This document shows positions 28,166 to 36,814 of a stretch of DNA of 64,000 bases, piece by piece; the stretch's first letter is position 1; each line of letters opens with the position of its first letter. The DNA comes from Azohydromonas australica DSM 1124 (GTDB lineage: Bacteria; Pseudomonadota; Gammaproteobacteria; Burkholderiales; Burkholderiaceae_C): positions 126,415 through 190,414 of the forward strand of contig NZ_KE387209.1 in the NCBI RefSeq assembly GCF_000430725.1, written 5' to 3'. Below the pieces are notes generated by a model. That model was not told where the DNA came from. It did no database searches and saw nothing but the letters and a program-made list of their open reading frames with translations. A program made the position numbers and the translations under genes.

Positions 28166-28498
28166 ATGCCCATCAACGGGCCTCGTTCCGTCGCCACCTT
28201 CGCCAAGGCTGCTGAGTTTGGCAGCCTGCGACAGGCCGTTGCCGGCCGAGGCATGACGCCTCAAATCGCCAGCCAGCCAGGCGCTGGAGCAATTGGAGCA
28301 GCACTTGGACGTGGGCGGTTCCACCGCACAACATGCAGTCTGGCACTCACCAATGAAAGCCAGCAGTTTTCGGCAATTGCACAACGCGCGCTGACTGCAC
28401 TGCAACAAGCGCTGCAGTGCGTGCTTCAGGCCAAGAAAGAAGCCGTCGATCCGACAGGCATCGCCGGCCCGTGCTCAGACTTTCTGTCTCTGCTGTAA
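28166..28498 (+). pseudogene. Truncated, frameshifted LysR regulator
   Basis: The frame begins MPINGPRSVATFAKAAEFGSL, closely matching the intact LysR at 6204-7175. After MTPQIASQ a CCAG duplication shifts the frame, and a single-base loss before TTCCACCGC restores it, so about 16 residues are garbled exactly across the recognition helix and wing. The frame then follows the paralog (FHRTTCSLALTNES, QRALTALQQAL) until a stop right after FLSLL, removing two thirds of the protein. It cannot be a normal LysR regulator. Confidence 0.85.
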
Positions 28499-28674
28499 CC
28501 GTGTCCAGCGCGTCACGTCGTCGATACCTGCAAGGGCGTCCTGACGTGCGCAGGCCCCGACAGTTGCCCTGCCAGGTGTGTCTTCGGTGAGTGGCCACAC
28601 CCGCCGCTCACCGGCTGCAGGGCCCAGGCTTCGCATTACCTCTACCTTGACAAGCAAACGGCCAACACTGTACT

Positions 28675-28710
28675 GTTCGCATAAAGGACAAATAGTTCCT
28701 ATATACGAAC
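28675..28710. promoter_or_regulatory. Tandem palindromic operator, site 2
   Basis: GTTCCTATATACGAAC at 28695-28710 (15 of 16 consensus positions) with a weaker copy GTTCGCATAAAGGACA (11 of 16) starting exactly 20 bp upstream at 28675. It ends 13 nt before the ATG at 28724, with AGGAG between. It heads the long plus-strand operon from GST to the Bug receptor at 36815. Confidence 0.75.
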
Positions 28711-28723
28711 AGGAGACAGCATC

Positions 28724-28888
28724 ATGCACTCGGCACCACGCATTGCCTTGGGCGGCATTGCACTGCTCACGGCGCTACGCCTGGCCGCCATGGAGACCGT
28801 GCGGACCATTCCTTTCTCTACGAGCGCCGAAGCCTCTTTCGTGACCAGTGCAGCGCTGGCCGTGAACGGCAGCCGGTCGCTCCACTGA
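28724..28888 (+). pseudogene. Short ORF: probable remnant of an SDR gene
   Basis: A 54-codon frame with a good AGGAG 7 nt upstream. Its last third, AEASFVTSAALAVNGSRSLH, matches the usual end of classical SDRs (EASFVTGAALAVDGG). The Rossmann and active-site parts are missing, so this looks like an SDR gene reduced by internal deletion, with its promoter, ribosome-binding site and tail kept. It may still be translated as a leader peptide for the downstream GST, 15 nt away. Confidence 0.6.
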
Positions 28889-28903
28889 GCCGGAAGACAC
28901 AGC

Positions 28904-29530
28904 ATGTCAGGAGGCCCGGAAACCTTTGTCCTGCGCTCGTCGTTGACGTCACCCTTCGTCCGCAAGGTACGGATGGCGGCCGACGTGCTCGGCCTGGCAG
29001 ACCGCCTGACGCTCGTGCCCGCCGATGCAGCCGACCCGCAGGACCTGCTGCGCCGGCAGAACCCACTCGGAAAGTATCCGTGCCTCCTGCGCGCCGACGG
29101 CACGGCGATCTACGACAGCAGCGTGATCCTGGAATTTCTGCAGGACGTTGCCGGCACCGACCGGCTGCTGCCGGCCACCGGCCCGACCCGCATCCCGATG
29201 CTCACGCGGACGCGGCTGGCCGACGGGATCGTCGATGCCGGTGCGCTGGTGCTTTACGAAGCCCGCTACCACCCGCCCGGATCGCGGTCCGACACATGGC
29301 TCGGCTACCAGCGCGACAAGATCCGCCGGGCGCTGTGCAGCTTCGAGGCCAACCCTCCGGACGCCCGGGTCACTGATGCCGTATCGATCGGACTGGCCTG
29401 CGCGCTGGGTTTCCTTGACCGACGTGCGCCTGTGGTGTGGCGACCGGAATGTCCTCGACTGTCCGCGTGGCTCGAAACCTTTTGCGCCTGCGAGCCGGCC
29501 TACGACCGCACGCGCCCCCCCGCTACCTGA
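28904..29530 (+). CDS. Glutathione S-transferase-like protein
   Basis: A 208-aa protein with a thioredoxin-fold N-terminal domain (LRSSLTSPFVRKVRMAADVLG, NPLGKYPCLLRADG, YDSSVILEFL) and a helical C-terminal domain. The Ser in SPFVRKV is in the place of the glutathione-activating residue. Members conjugate or isomerise electrophiles, including ring-cleavage products. First complete gene of a plus-strand operon under operator site 2, followed 65 nt later by PrpD. Confidence 0.82.
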   Translation: MSGGPETFVLRSSLTSPFVRKVRMAADVLGLADRLTLVPADAADPQDLLRRQNPLGKYPCLLRADGTAIYDSSVILEFLQDVAGTDRLLPATGPTRIPMLTRTRLADGIVDAGALVLYEARYHPPGSRSDTWLGYQRDKIRRALCSFEANPPDARVTDAVSIGLACALGFLDRRAPVVWRPECPRLSAWLETFCACEPAYDRTRPPAT

Positions 29531-29595
29531 ACGATCTCGCCATCCCCATACAGCGCGGCACGCGCCCAACACGCCGATTCCACCGAAAAAGCACC

Positions 29596-31017
29596 ATGAG
29601 CCACACCCCTACCCCCGACCAGCCCTCGAGCCCTGACCTCGCGATCGACCTCGCACGCTTTGCGGCGCGCATCGACGCATCCCGGCTTGACGACACCGTT
29701 GTCAAGGCCGTCAAGACCAACATCCTGGACACGCTGTCCTGCGCGCTTGCAGGTTCCTCCGCGAAGGCAATCTCGGAGATCCGAGGCCTGGTCGAGGAAT
29801 GGGCCGGCACGCCTCAGGCCGACATGTTCGTGTTCGGCGGCCGCTTCCCTGCGCACCATGCGGCCTTTGTCAACGGCGGCATGTCGCACGCCCGCGACTA
29901 TGACGACACACACGACGCCGCGATTCTCCACGCCGGCGTGACGGCCGTTCCGGCAGCCATCGCGGCTGGCCAGCTGCGCGGCGGGCTCTCCGGCGCCGAG
30001 CTGGTTGCTGCCGTGGCCGCCGGGCTGGAGGTCACCTGCCGCCTCGGCATCGCAACCGAGGTCGACATCGTTGAGAGCGGCTTCATCTACACGTCGCTGC
30101 TCGGCTATTTCGGTGCGACGGCTGCCGCCGGCCGTGCGCTGGGGCTCGATGAAGCACAGATGCTCAACGCCTTTGGCATCGTCTACAGCTCGGTTGCCGG
30201 CAACCACCAGGTGACCCGTGACGCCTCGCTCATGAAACGGCTGCAGCCAGGCCTGGCCGCCCAGGCGGCCGTGCTCGCGGTGCAGCTCGCCCAGCGCGGC
30301 ATCCGCGGTGCACAGCACGTGTTTGAGGGTGCCGACGGCTTCATCCGCGTCTACCTGCACGGTCGGGTCGATCCGGCAATCGTCCGTAAGGACCTCGGGC
30401 AGCGCTTCGAGTTGCTCAACCTCAGCTACAAGCCCTACCCGTGCTGCCGTGACACGCATGCTGCCGTCGACGCTGCGTTGAAGTTGCGCACGAAGACACA
30501 GCGCAGCCCCGACGACATCGAGTCGATCCGCGTCGGCGTCACCGGGCCAGGCTACCAGATGGTGTGCGTGCCGGAGCAGGTGCGGCTGGCGCCCCGCACG
30601 ATTGTCGAGGCGCAGTTCAGCATTCCCTACACCGTGGCGGCAGCGTGGGTTGACGGGCAACTGGGGATGAAACACTTCTCGGACGAGGGGCTGCAGCGGA
30701 CGGACATTCTTGCTCTTGCAAAGCGTGTCCAGCCCTATGTCGACGATGAGATCGACCGAGACTGGCACCGCTTCGTCACGCCGGCGCGCATGATCGTCCG
30801 CTTCCGGGACGGCACGACGGTGGAAGAGCGCATCGACTACCCGAAGGGGCACCCGAACAATCCGATGAGCGATGCGGAGTTCGCGGCCAAATCCGCGGAT
30901 TGCGCGACGTTCACGGCCCGACCCCTGGCCTCCGACGTCGCCGTGCGGCTGACCGAGACGGTCCGCCGGCTCGAGTCCCTCGGCGACATCGCCGAGCTTG
31001 TGCGCGCGATGACCTGA
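29596..31017 (+). CDS. MmgE/PrpD family protein
   Basis: A 473-aa member of the 2-methylcitrate dehydratase/cis-aconitate decarboxylase superfamily, cytosolic. The helical domain carries SHARDYDDTHDAAILHAG, the family active-site region, and YPCCRDTHAAVDAAL and DYPKGHPNNPMSD are conserved in the lid region. The substrate cannot be inferred; many such proteins in Burkholderiales act outside propionate metabolism. Start at MSHTPTPDQ; the earlier frame overlaps GST. It is distinct from the two 450-aa paralogs at 43103 and 46572. Confidence 0.88.
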   Translation: MSHTPTPDQPSSPDLAIDLARFAARIDASRLDDTVVKAVKTNILDTLSCALAGSSAKAISEIRGLVEEWAGTPQADMFVFGGRFPAHHAAFVNGGMSHARDYDDTHDAAILHAGVTAVPAAIAAGQLRGGLSGAELVAAVAAGLEVTCRLGIATEVDIVESGFIYTSLLGYFGATAAAGRALGLDEAQMLNAFGIVYSSVAGNHQVTRDASLMKRLQPGLAAQAAVLAVQLAQRGIRGAQHVFEGADGFIRVYLHGRVDPAIVRKDLGQRFELLNLSYKPYPCCRDTHAAVDAALKLRTKTQRSPDDIESIRVGVTGPGYQMVCVPEQVRLAPRTIVEAQFSIPYTVAAAWVDGQLGMKHFSDEGLQRTDILALAKRVQPYVDDEIDRDWHRFVTPARMIVRFRDGTTVEERIDYPKGHPNNPMSDAEFAAKSADCATFTARPLASDVAVRLTETVRRLESLGDIAELVRAMT

Positions 31018-31136
31018 GCGGCGACTGGCACCGAACCTGTCCCGTCGCTGCGCCCGCTGGCATGCATCGAGCATGGCCCTTCGATGCCCAGCCGCGCCAG
31101 CCCGAGCACTTGACGACATACATCCAGGAGACCCCC

Positions 31137-32090
31137 ATGAACAAGCGCGCCTTGCTGAAGGCCTCAGCACTTTGCCTGATAGCCACCAGCAGCTTCGGCC
31201 AGACCACCGACCAGCCGATCCGCATCATCGTCCCGCTGACCCCTGGCACGCCGAGTGACTCGGTGACCCGGATCGTCGCGACGGCGATGAGCGAGCAACT
31301 GAAGCGGCCAATCGTCATCGACAACCGCCCCGGAGCCAACGGTGTGCTTGCCGTGCAGGAACTGATGCGGTCCAAGCCCGACGGCAGCACGCTGATGCTT
31401 GGCGGCATATCACCGGTTGCGCTCAATGTCGCGGTCGTCAAGAACCTGCCATACGACCCCAAGAAGGACTTCACGCCGATTGGTGGCATCTACAACGCCT
31501 TCCAGGCTTACATAGTCGGCAACAACCTTCCGGTCAAGACCTTTCCCGAATTCATTGCCTACGCAAAGAAGAATCCTGCCAAGGTTTCGGTGGCGTACTA
31601 CTCGGCGCTGACCAAGATCCAGTTCGCCGCACTGTCCAAGCTGGCCAACGTCGACTTCCTGCAGGTGCCGTACAAGTCGACGACGACGGCCTACACCGAC
31701 GTCATGGGCGGCTCGGTCGATGCCAGCATCGTCGACATTGCGACTGCGATGACGCTGGTCAAGAGCGGCAAGCTCAAGGCACTGGCTATCACGCTGCCTG
31801 AACGCAGCCCCCTGGCGCCCGGTCTGCCAGCGGCATCGGAAGCAGTGCCCGGGGTGGCCGTGCCGGCTTGGTCAGGCCTCATCGGTCCGGCCGGCATGCC
31901 AAGGGACGTCGTCATGAAGTTGAACTCCGCATTGAACACCGCGCTGCAACAGAAGGAGACGGTTGCCAAGATGGCCGAAGGCGCAGCCCAGCCGTGGCCG
32001 ACGACGCCGGAAGAGTTTTCAGGACACATCGGTAAGGAAATTCAGCGCTGGGTGAAAGTTGCCCAGGACGCCGGCATCCAGCCCGAATGA
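31137..32090 (+). CDS. Bug/TctC-family periplasmic solute receptor
   Basis: A 317-aa extracytoplasmic receptor with a short signal peptide (LLKASALCLIATSSFG-Q). Bug landmarks are present: PIRIIVPLTPGTPSDSVTRIV, VIDNRPGANGVLAVQE, PDGSTLMLG, NLPYDPKKDFTPIGG and PGVAVPAWSGLIGPAGMP. The ligand-binding loop reads PGTPSD in place of the usual PGGxxD, shared with the receptor at 40070. No TctA/TctB partner is nearby. Third gene of the operon; the ligand is probably an organic acid or amide handled by the neighbouring enzymes. Confidence 0.92.
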   Translation: MNKRALLKASALCLIATSSFGQTTDQPIRIIVPLTPGTPSDSVTRIVATAMSEQLKRPIVIDNRPGANGVLAVQELMRSKPDGSTLMLGGISPVALNVAVVKNLPYDPKKDFTPIGGIYNAFQAYIVGNNLPVKTFPEFIAYAKKNPAKVSVAYYSALTKIQFAALSKLANVDFLQVPYKSTTTAYTDVMGGSVDASIVDIATAMTLVKSGKLKALAITLPERSPLAPGLPAASEAVPGVAVPAWSGLIGPAGMPRDVVMKLNSALNTALQQKETVAKMAEGAAQPWPTTPEEFSGHIGKEIQRWVKVAQDAGIQPE

Positions 32091-32185
32091 GGCAGTGGCG
32101 ACGTTGTGCCTAAACGTCTGATTCCGCAGGCTGTGCCATGACGGCCCTTGCAGCTCCTACAGCAACCACAGGAAGACCCTATCCA

Positions 32186-33625
32186 ATGAACGCCCTTCAA
32201 ACCCCTGCTGAACCTGAACGCATCCGCATGCGAATTGGCGGCACGTGGCGCGACGCCGAAGTGCACCTTGACGTTCGCGATCCCTACCGTGGCAACGTGA
32301 TTGCGCATGCACCTGTCTCTACCAAGTGCGACTGCGAAGATGCGCTTGCAGCCGCCCACCGAGCCAAGGACGCGATGGCGTCGATGCCCGGGTACGCGCG
32401 CGCCGCGCTGCTGCACCGGATGGCCGACCTGGTAAAGGAGCGCACCGAAGACATTGCCCGCACGATGACGCTCGAGACCGGCAAGGCGCTGCGCGACTCG
32501 CTCATCGAAGTGCAGCGGGCCGGCGAACTGCTTCACCTCTGCGCCGAGGAGGCCGTTCGCATTCAGGGCGAGCACATCCCGATGGATGGCACCACCATTG
32601 GCGCTGGCAAGATCGCGATGCTGATGCGTTTTCCAGTCGGCGTCGTTGCGGCAATCACGCCCTTCAATGGACCGATCAGCCTGACCGCGCACAAGCTCGG
32701 GCCGGCTCTTGCAGCCGGCAACAGCCTGGTGCTCAAACCCTCACCCAAAGCCCCGCTTTGCGTGCACAAGCTGGTCGAGGTGGCGATCGACGCCGGCGTG
32801 CCGGACGGCGCCGTCAACACGCTGTTCGGCGACGAGATCGGGCCGCAACTGGTCAGCGATGGTCGGGTCGACTTCGTCAGCTTCACCGGGTCAATCCCGG
32901 TGGGCAAGCGCATTCGTGACACGATCGGCATGAAGCGCGTTGCGCTGGAGCTCGGCGGCGTAGGGCCGACCTTCGTCCACCACGACGCCGACCTCGCCGC
33001 GGCAGTGAAGGCCTGCGCCCGCAACGCCGTCTCGCTGGCCGGGCAGAGTTGCGTCTCGGTCCAGAACGTCTACGTGCACAAGCAGGTCCATGACGCGTTC
33101 GTCGATGCGGTCTGCCGCGAGATGGACACCATCCGCTTCGGCGACCCGCTGGACATGGCCACCGACGTCGGCACGTTGATCGATGAGCAAGCGGCAATGC
33201 GCGTCGAGGGCATGCTGCAGCGGGCAGTCGATGCTGGCGCACGGCCGCTGCGCGGCTGGAGGCGCAACGGTGCCCAGCTCAACGCAACGATCCTGTCGAA
33301 CGTGCAGCCACAAATGGACGTTGTGTGCCAGGAGATCTTCGGCCCCGCGATGACCATCCAGCCGTACGAGGAGATCGAGCCCATTTTCAAGGCGATCAGC
33401 GACAGCCCGTACGGCCTGCAGTGCGGTGTATTCACCAACTCGCTGCAGCTGGCGCTGGACACGTTCCGCAAGGTGCGCACCGGCGGCGTGATCGTCAACG
33501 GCACCTCCCGCTGGCGCTCCGACCAGATGCCCTACGGTGGCGTGAAGGACAGCGGCATCGGGCGAGAAGGGCCGAAGTTCTCCATCCGAGACATGACTGA
33601 AGAGCGCTTGTTCGTCCTCAACTGA
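32186..33625 (+). CDS. NAD(P)-dependent aldehyde dehydrogenase
   Basis: A 479-aa ALDH superfamily enzyme oxidising an aldehyde to an acid. Key residues: Asn in TPFNGP, NAD-binding SFTGSIPVGKRI, general-base Glu in LELGGVGP and nucleophilic Cys in LAGQSCVSVQ, with the late EIFGPAMTIQPYE motif. MPYGGVKDSGIGREGP at the C-terminus is typical of lactaldehyde/succinate-semialdehyde-like dehydrogenases. The zinc ADH starts 17 nt downstream, so the pair probably oxidises alcohol to acid in two steps. Confidence 0.93.
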   Translation: MNALQTPAEPERIRMRIGGTWRDAEVHLDVRDPYRGNVIAHAPVSTKCDCEDALAAAHRAKDAMASMPGYARAALLHRMADLVKERTEDIARTMTLETGKALRDSLIEVQRAGELLHLCAEEAVRIQGEHIPMDGTTIGAGKIAMLMRFPVGVVAAITPFNGPISLTAHKLGPALAAGNSLVLKPSPKAPLCVHKLVEVAIDAGVPDGAVNTLFGDEIGPQLVSDGRVDFVSFTGSIPVGKRIRDTIGMKRVALELGGVGPTFVHHDADLAAAVKACARNAVSLAGQSCVSVQNVYVHKQVHDAFVDAVCREMDTIRFGDPLDMATDVGTLIDEQAAMRVEGMLQRAVDAGARPLRGWRRNGAQLNATILSNVQPQMDVVCQEIFGPAMTIQPYEEIEPIFKAISDSPYGLQCGVFTNSLQLALDTFRKVRTGGVIVNGTSRWRSDQMPYGGVKDSGIGREGPKFSIRDMTEERLFVLN

Positions 33626-33642
33626 AATACCGGGGCCTCTCC

Positions 33643-34773
33643 ATGAGAATGACTGCTGCGGTGATGTACGAGCAGGGGTTGCCGGCTCCCTACGCCCAGA
33701 GCCGGCCGCTCAGGATCGAAGAGGTTGATCTGGAAGGCCCCGGGGAGGGTGAAGTGCTCGTCGAAGTGCGCGCCGCCGGACTGTGCCATTCCGATCTTTC
33801 GCAGGTCGCTGGCCTGCGCAAGCGCACGGTGCCTGTCGTGATGGGCCACGAAGGCGCCGGCATCGTGCGCGAGGTCGGCCGTGGTGTGACTGGCTTCGCG
33901 CCGGGCGACCACGTCGTGATGACGGTGGGCTCAGGATGCGGCCATTGCCGTTTCTGCATCGGTCGCCGGCCAGTGCTTTGCGATGAGGTCGGCACGTCGC
34001 GCGCCCGGGGTCTGCTGATGAACGGCGAGCGGCGACTCAGTCGAGACGGCCGGGCGCTGTTTCACCACAGCGGGGTGTCGTCCTTTGCCCAGTACGCGGT
34101 CACGGTTCCCGGCACGCTCGTCAAGGCCGATCGGGCCATCCCGCTCGACATCGCCGCGATGTTCGGCTGCGCCGTCGTCACCGGCGCCGGATGCGTGTTC
34201 AATGCCGCACAGGTGTGTCCCGGCCAGAACATCGCCATCTTCGGCCTGGGCGGCGTGGGTCTGTGCTCGGTGATGGCCGCAAAGATCGCAGGTGCCTCGG
34301 AAATCATCGGCATCGACATTCACGAGAGCAAGTTCCCGCTTGCAAAGGAGCTCGGATGCACACGGACGCTGTCGGCGCTGGACCCAACGCTGGTGCAGCA
34401 GGTGAAGGAGTTGACGAACGGCGGCGTCGACTTCGCGTTTGAGATCTCCGGCAGCAAGGCGGCGATGACATCGGCCATCGCCGTGACCTGCAAGGGCGGC
34501 GAAGTCATTGGCGTCGGCCTCGGTTCGTCAACCGACCTGTACCAGTACGCCCACACCGCGCTGGTTGCCGAGGAGAAGGTGCTGCGGGGTTCGTTGATGG
34601 GCAGCTGCGTGCCCGAGCGAGACCTGCCGCTGTACCTGAAGTACTACCTCGAGGGGCGGCTGCCGGTGCAGCGGCTCAAGAGCAGCACGATGGGCTTCGA
34701 GGACCTGAACCACGGTCTCGACCTGCTCGAAAAGGGCGCCGTCCTGCGTCAGCTGCTGCTGCCCAATGGTTGA
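33643..34773 (+). CDS. Zinc-dependent alcohol dehydrogenase (class III-like MDR)
   Basis: A 376-aa medium-chain alcohol dehydrogenase. Catalytic zinc site in AGLCHSDLSQ and VMGHEGAGIV; structural zinc Cys loop SGCGHCRFCIGRRPVLC; VVTGAGCVFNAAQV and GLGGVGLCSVMAAKIAGA for NAD binding; long FrmA-like spacing. It is 17 nt after ALDH and 78 nt before an amidohydrolase. Likely supplies the aldehyde for the ALDH. The reaction direction and substrate are not visible from sequence. Confidence 0.92.
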   Translation: MRMTAAVMYEQGLPAPYAQSRPLRIEEVDLEGPGEGEVLVEVRAAGLCHSDLSQVAGLRKRTVPVVMGHEGAGIVREVGRGVTGFAPGDHVVMTVGSGCGHCRFCIGRRPVLCDEVGTSRARGLLMNGERRLSRDGRALFHHSGVSSFAQYAVTVPGTLVKADRAIPLDIAAMFGCAVVTGAGCVFNAAQVCPGQNIAIFGLGGVGLCSVMAAKIAGASEIIGIDIHESKFPLAKELGCTRTLSALDPTLVQQVKELTNGGVDFAFEISGSKAAMTSAIAVTCKGGEVIGVGLGSSTDLYQYAHTALVAEEKVLRGSLMGSCVPERDLPLYLKYYLEGRLPVQRLKSSTMGFEDLNHGLDLLEKGAVLRQLLLPNG

Positions 34774-34851
34774 GCCGCGCACGGACGCTCCTGTGCGCGG
34801 ATCACCGACGTCAATGCCCGTTCTTTGCGCCACGCGCGAATCGAGGATCCC

Positions 34852-35970
34852 ATGAATACCTCCTCAGAAAGCCCGGATGACTACCGGGGCTCGTACCCGA
34901 GAGCCTCACGCGAACTCCACGACTGGCATGCGCTGGCACCGGCCGCCGAAGCGGTCGAGCCAACACTGCCAATCGTCGACCCGCATCATCACTTGTTTGG
35001 CACATCCAGCGACTCCCTCCACTACCGGGTCGATGACCTTCAGGCAGACCTGGCCGGCGGTCACAACGTCATCGGTACCGTGTACATGGAGGCTTATGAA
35101 GCCGGATGGCGAACCACCGGTCCGCAGCCGCTGCGTCCGGTTGGCGAGGTGGAGCGGATCGTGGCTCTAACTCGTTCGCCGCTGGACACGGTGCACGGGA
35201 GCTGCCGGGTGGCCGCTGGCATCGTCGCCAGCGCCGACCTGTGCCTTGGCAATGCCGTCACGCAAGTCATCGATGCAGAGATCGAAGCCGCGCAAGGTCG
35301 CCTGCGCGGCGTGCGACACCATGCGGCAACGGACGCTGGCACGATCGGACGCTTCATCAAGAATCCGCCCCGCCCGCGCCTGCTCGGCGAAGCGGCATTC
35401 AGGCAGGGTTTCGCGCAGCTGAGCGGCTATGGGCTGACCTTCGACGCGTGGATCTACCACACGCAGCTCGACGAGCTGATCGAGCTGGCCGACTCTTTCC
35501 CGGATACGACCATTGTCCTGGACCACGTAGGTACAGTCATCGGCGTCGCCGAGTACCGGCCCCGGCGCGAGGAGGTGCTCGCGTACTGGCGCGCACGCAT
35601 GCGCGCGCTCGCCGAGCGTCCGAACGTGCGGGTGAAGATCGGCGGGATGGGCATGCCGGTCTTCGGTTTCGGATTCGAGCGCAAACCGCGGCCGGCCAGC
35701 GCAGAGGAACTTGCGCAGGCCTGGAAGCCCTTCATCGAAACCTCGATCGAGACGTTCGGCACCGGACGCTGCATGTTCGAAAGCAATTTCCCGGTAGACA
35801 AGCAATCGTGCAGCTACACCGAGCTGTGGAACGCCTTCAAGCTCGCAACCACGTCCCTGACGAAGGACGAGCGCAGCGATCTCTTCTACCGGACGGCCTG
35901 CCGGACCTACCGCCTGCCCGACCTTGAGGCCGAAGGCGACCGCTGGCTGTCGCTCGACTCAAAGGAGTAA
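34852..35970 (+). CDS. Amidohydrolase family 2 (TIM-barrel hydrolase)
   Basis: A 372-aa metal-dependent hydrolase of the LigI/Amidohydro_2 family, which open lactones such as 2-pyrone-4,6-dicarboxylate or decarboxylate ring acids. HxH metal motif in IVDPHHHLFG, later DHVGTVIGV (His at strand end), and GRCMFESNFPVDK with the conserved Asp region. The ADLAGGHNVIGTVYMEA motif is shared with the amidohydrolase at 37820. Its end (DERSDLFYRTACRTYRL) is repeated in a truncated remnant at 58229. Overlapping-style junction: the next gene starts 6 nt later. Confidence 0.9.
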   Translation: MNTSSESPDDYRGSYPRASRELHDWHALAPAAEAVEPTLPIVDPHHHLFGTSSDSLHYRVDDLQADLAGGHNVIGTVYMEAYEAGWRTTGPQPLRPVGEVERIVALTRSPLDTVHGSCRVAAGIVASADLCLGNAVTQVIDAEIEAAQGRLRGVRHHAATDAGTIGRFIKNPPRPRLLGEAAFRQGFAQLSGYGLTFDAWIYHTQLDELIELADSFPDTTIVLDHVGTVIGVAEYRPRREEVLAYWRARMRALAERPNVRVKIGGMGMPVFGFGFERKPRPASAEELAQAWKPFIETSIETFGTGRCMFESNFPVDKQSCSYTELWNAFKLATTSLTKDERSDLFYRTACRTYRLPDLEAEGDRWLSLDSKE

Positions 35971-35976
35971 TTGTCC

Positions 35977-36729
35977 ATGAGACTCGCGAACAAGGTGGCC
36001 ATCGTGACAGGCGGGGGCGCCGGCATCGGCCGCGCCTGCGTCGAGTTGTTTGCGCGTGAGGGCGCGCGCGTGGTGATCGCTGAGCTCGACACGACAACTG
36101 GGCAAGCCGTGCAGGAGGCAGTGGTTGCGAATGGCGGCGCCGCGATGTTTGTTCCCACGGACGTCAGTGATCCGACAAGCATGCAGCACCTGGTCGAGAC
36201 CGCGATGCAGGCCTACGGCCAGCTCGACGTGCTCTACAACAACGCAGGAGGCTCGACGACGCAGGATGGGCCGGTGACCACGGCGCCGTTCGACGAGTTC
36301 TGGCGCAAGATGAGAATTGACCTCTTCGGTACCTGGCTGGGTTGTCACTACGCCATCCCGCACATGATTGCCGGGGGCGGAGGCTCCATCGTGAACGCGA
36401 GCTCGATGTACGCGCTCACGGGCACGCCTAACCGCGATGCCTACACCGCGGCGAAAGGCGCCATCACGGCGCTGACGCGCTCCATGGCCGTGGAGTTCGC
36501 CAAGCAGAAGGTGCGCGTCAATGCCGTCGCGGCTGCGGGCACGACGACCGAGCGCGTGCGCAAGCGCATCGAGGCGAACCAGATCTCGCAGCGCGTGCTG
36601 GACGCGCACCTGCTGGGCCTGGTCGATCCAACCGACGTAGCGCACGCCGTGCTCTACCTGGCCTGCGACGAGTCCCGGACCACAACCGGACAGGTGCTGG
36701 CTGTCGACAGCGGATTGACGATCTCCTGA
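35977..36729 (+). CDS. Short-chain dehydrogenase/reductase
   Basis: Classical SDR of 250 aa. TGGGAGIGRACVELF for cofactor, NNAGG, Ser in NASSMYALTGT and YTAAKGA as the active-site Tyr/Lys. The end has the usual TTTGQVLAVDSGLTIS. I use the ATG at 35977 with AAGGAG 9 nt upstream, 6 nt after the amidohydrolase stop, so translation is probably coupled. Confidence 0.92.
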   Translation: MRLANKVAIVTGGGAGIGRACVELFAREGARVVIAELDTTTGQAVQEAVVANGGAAMFVPTDVSDPTSMQHLVETAMQAYGQLDVLYNNAGGSTTQDGPVTTAPFDEFWRKMRIDLFGTWLGCHYAIPHMIAGGGGSIVNASSMYALTGTPNRDAYTAAKGAITALTRSMAVEFAKQKVRVNAVAAAGTTTERVRKRIEANQISQRVLDAHLLGLVDPTDVAHAVLYLACDESRTTTGQVLAVDSGLTIS

Positions 36730-36814
36730 GCCCTACCCATCCCGCACTGCCAGGCGCCACAGAACCCTTGATCCGGCGCCGCCAGGCGCCAAAGCAGAGC
36801 AACAGGAGACACCA

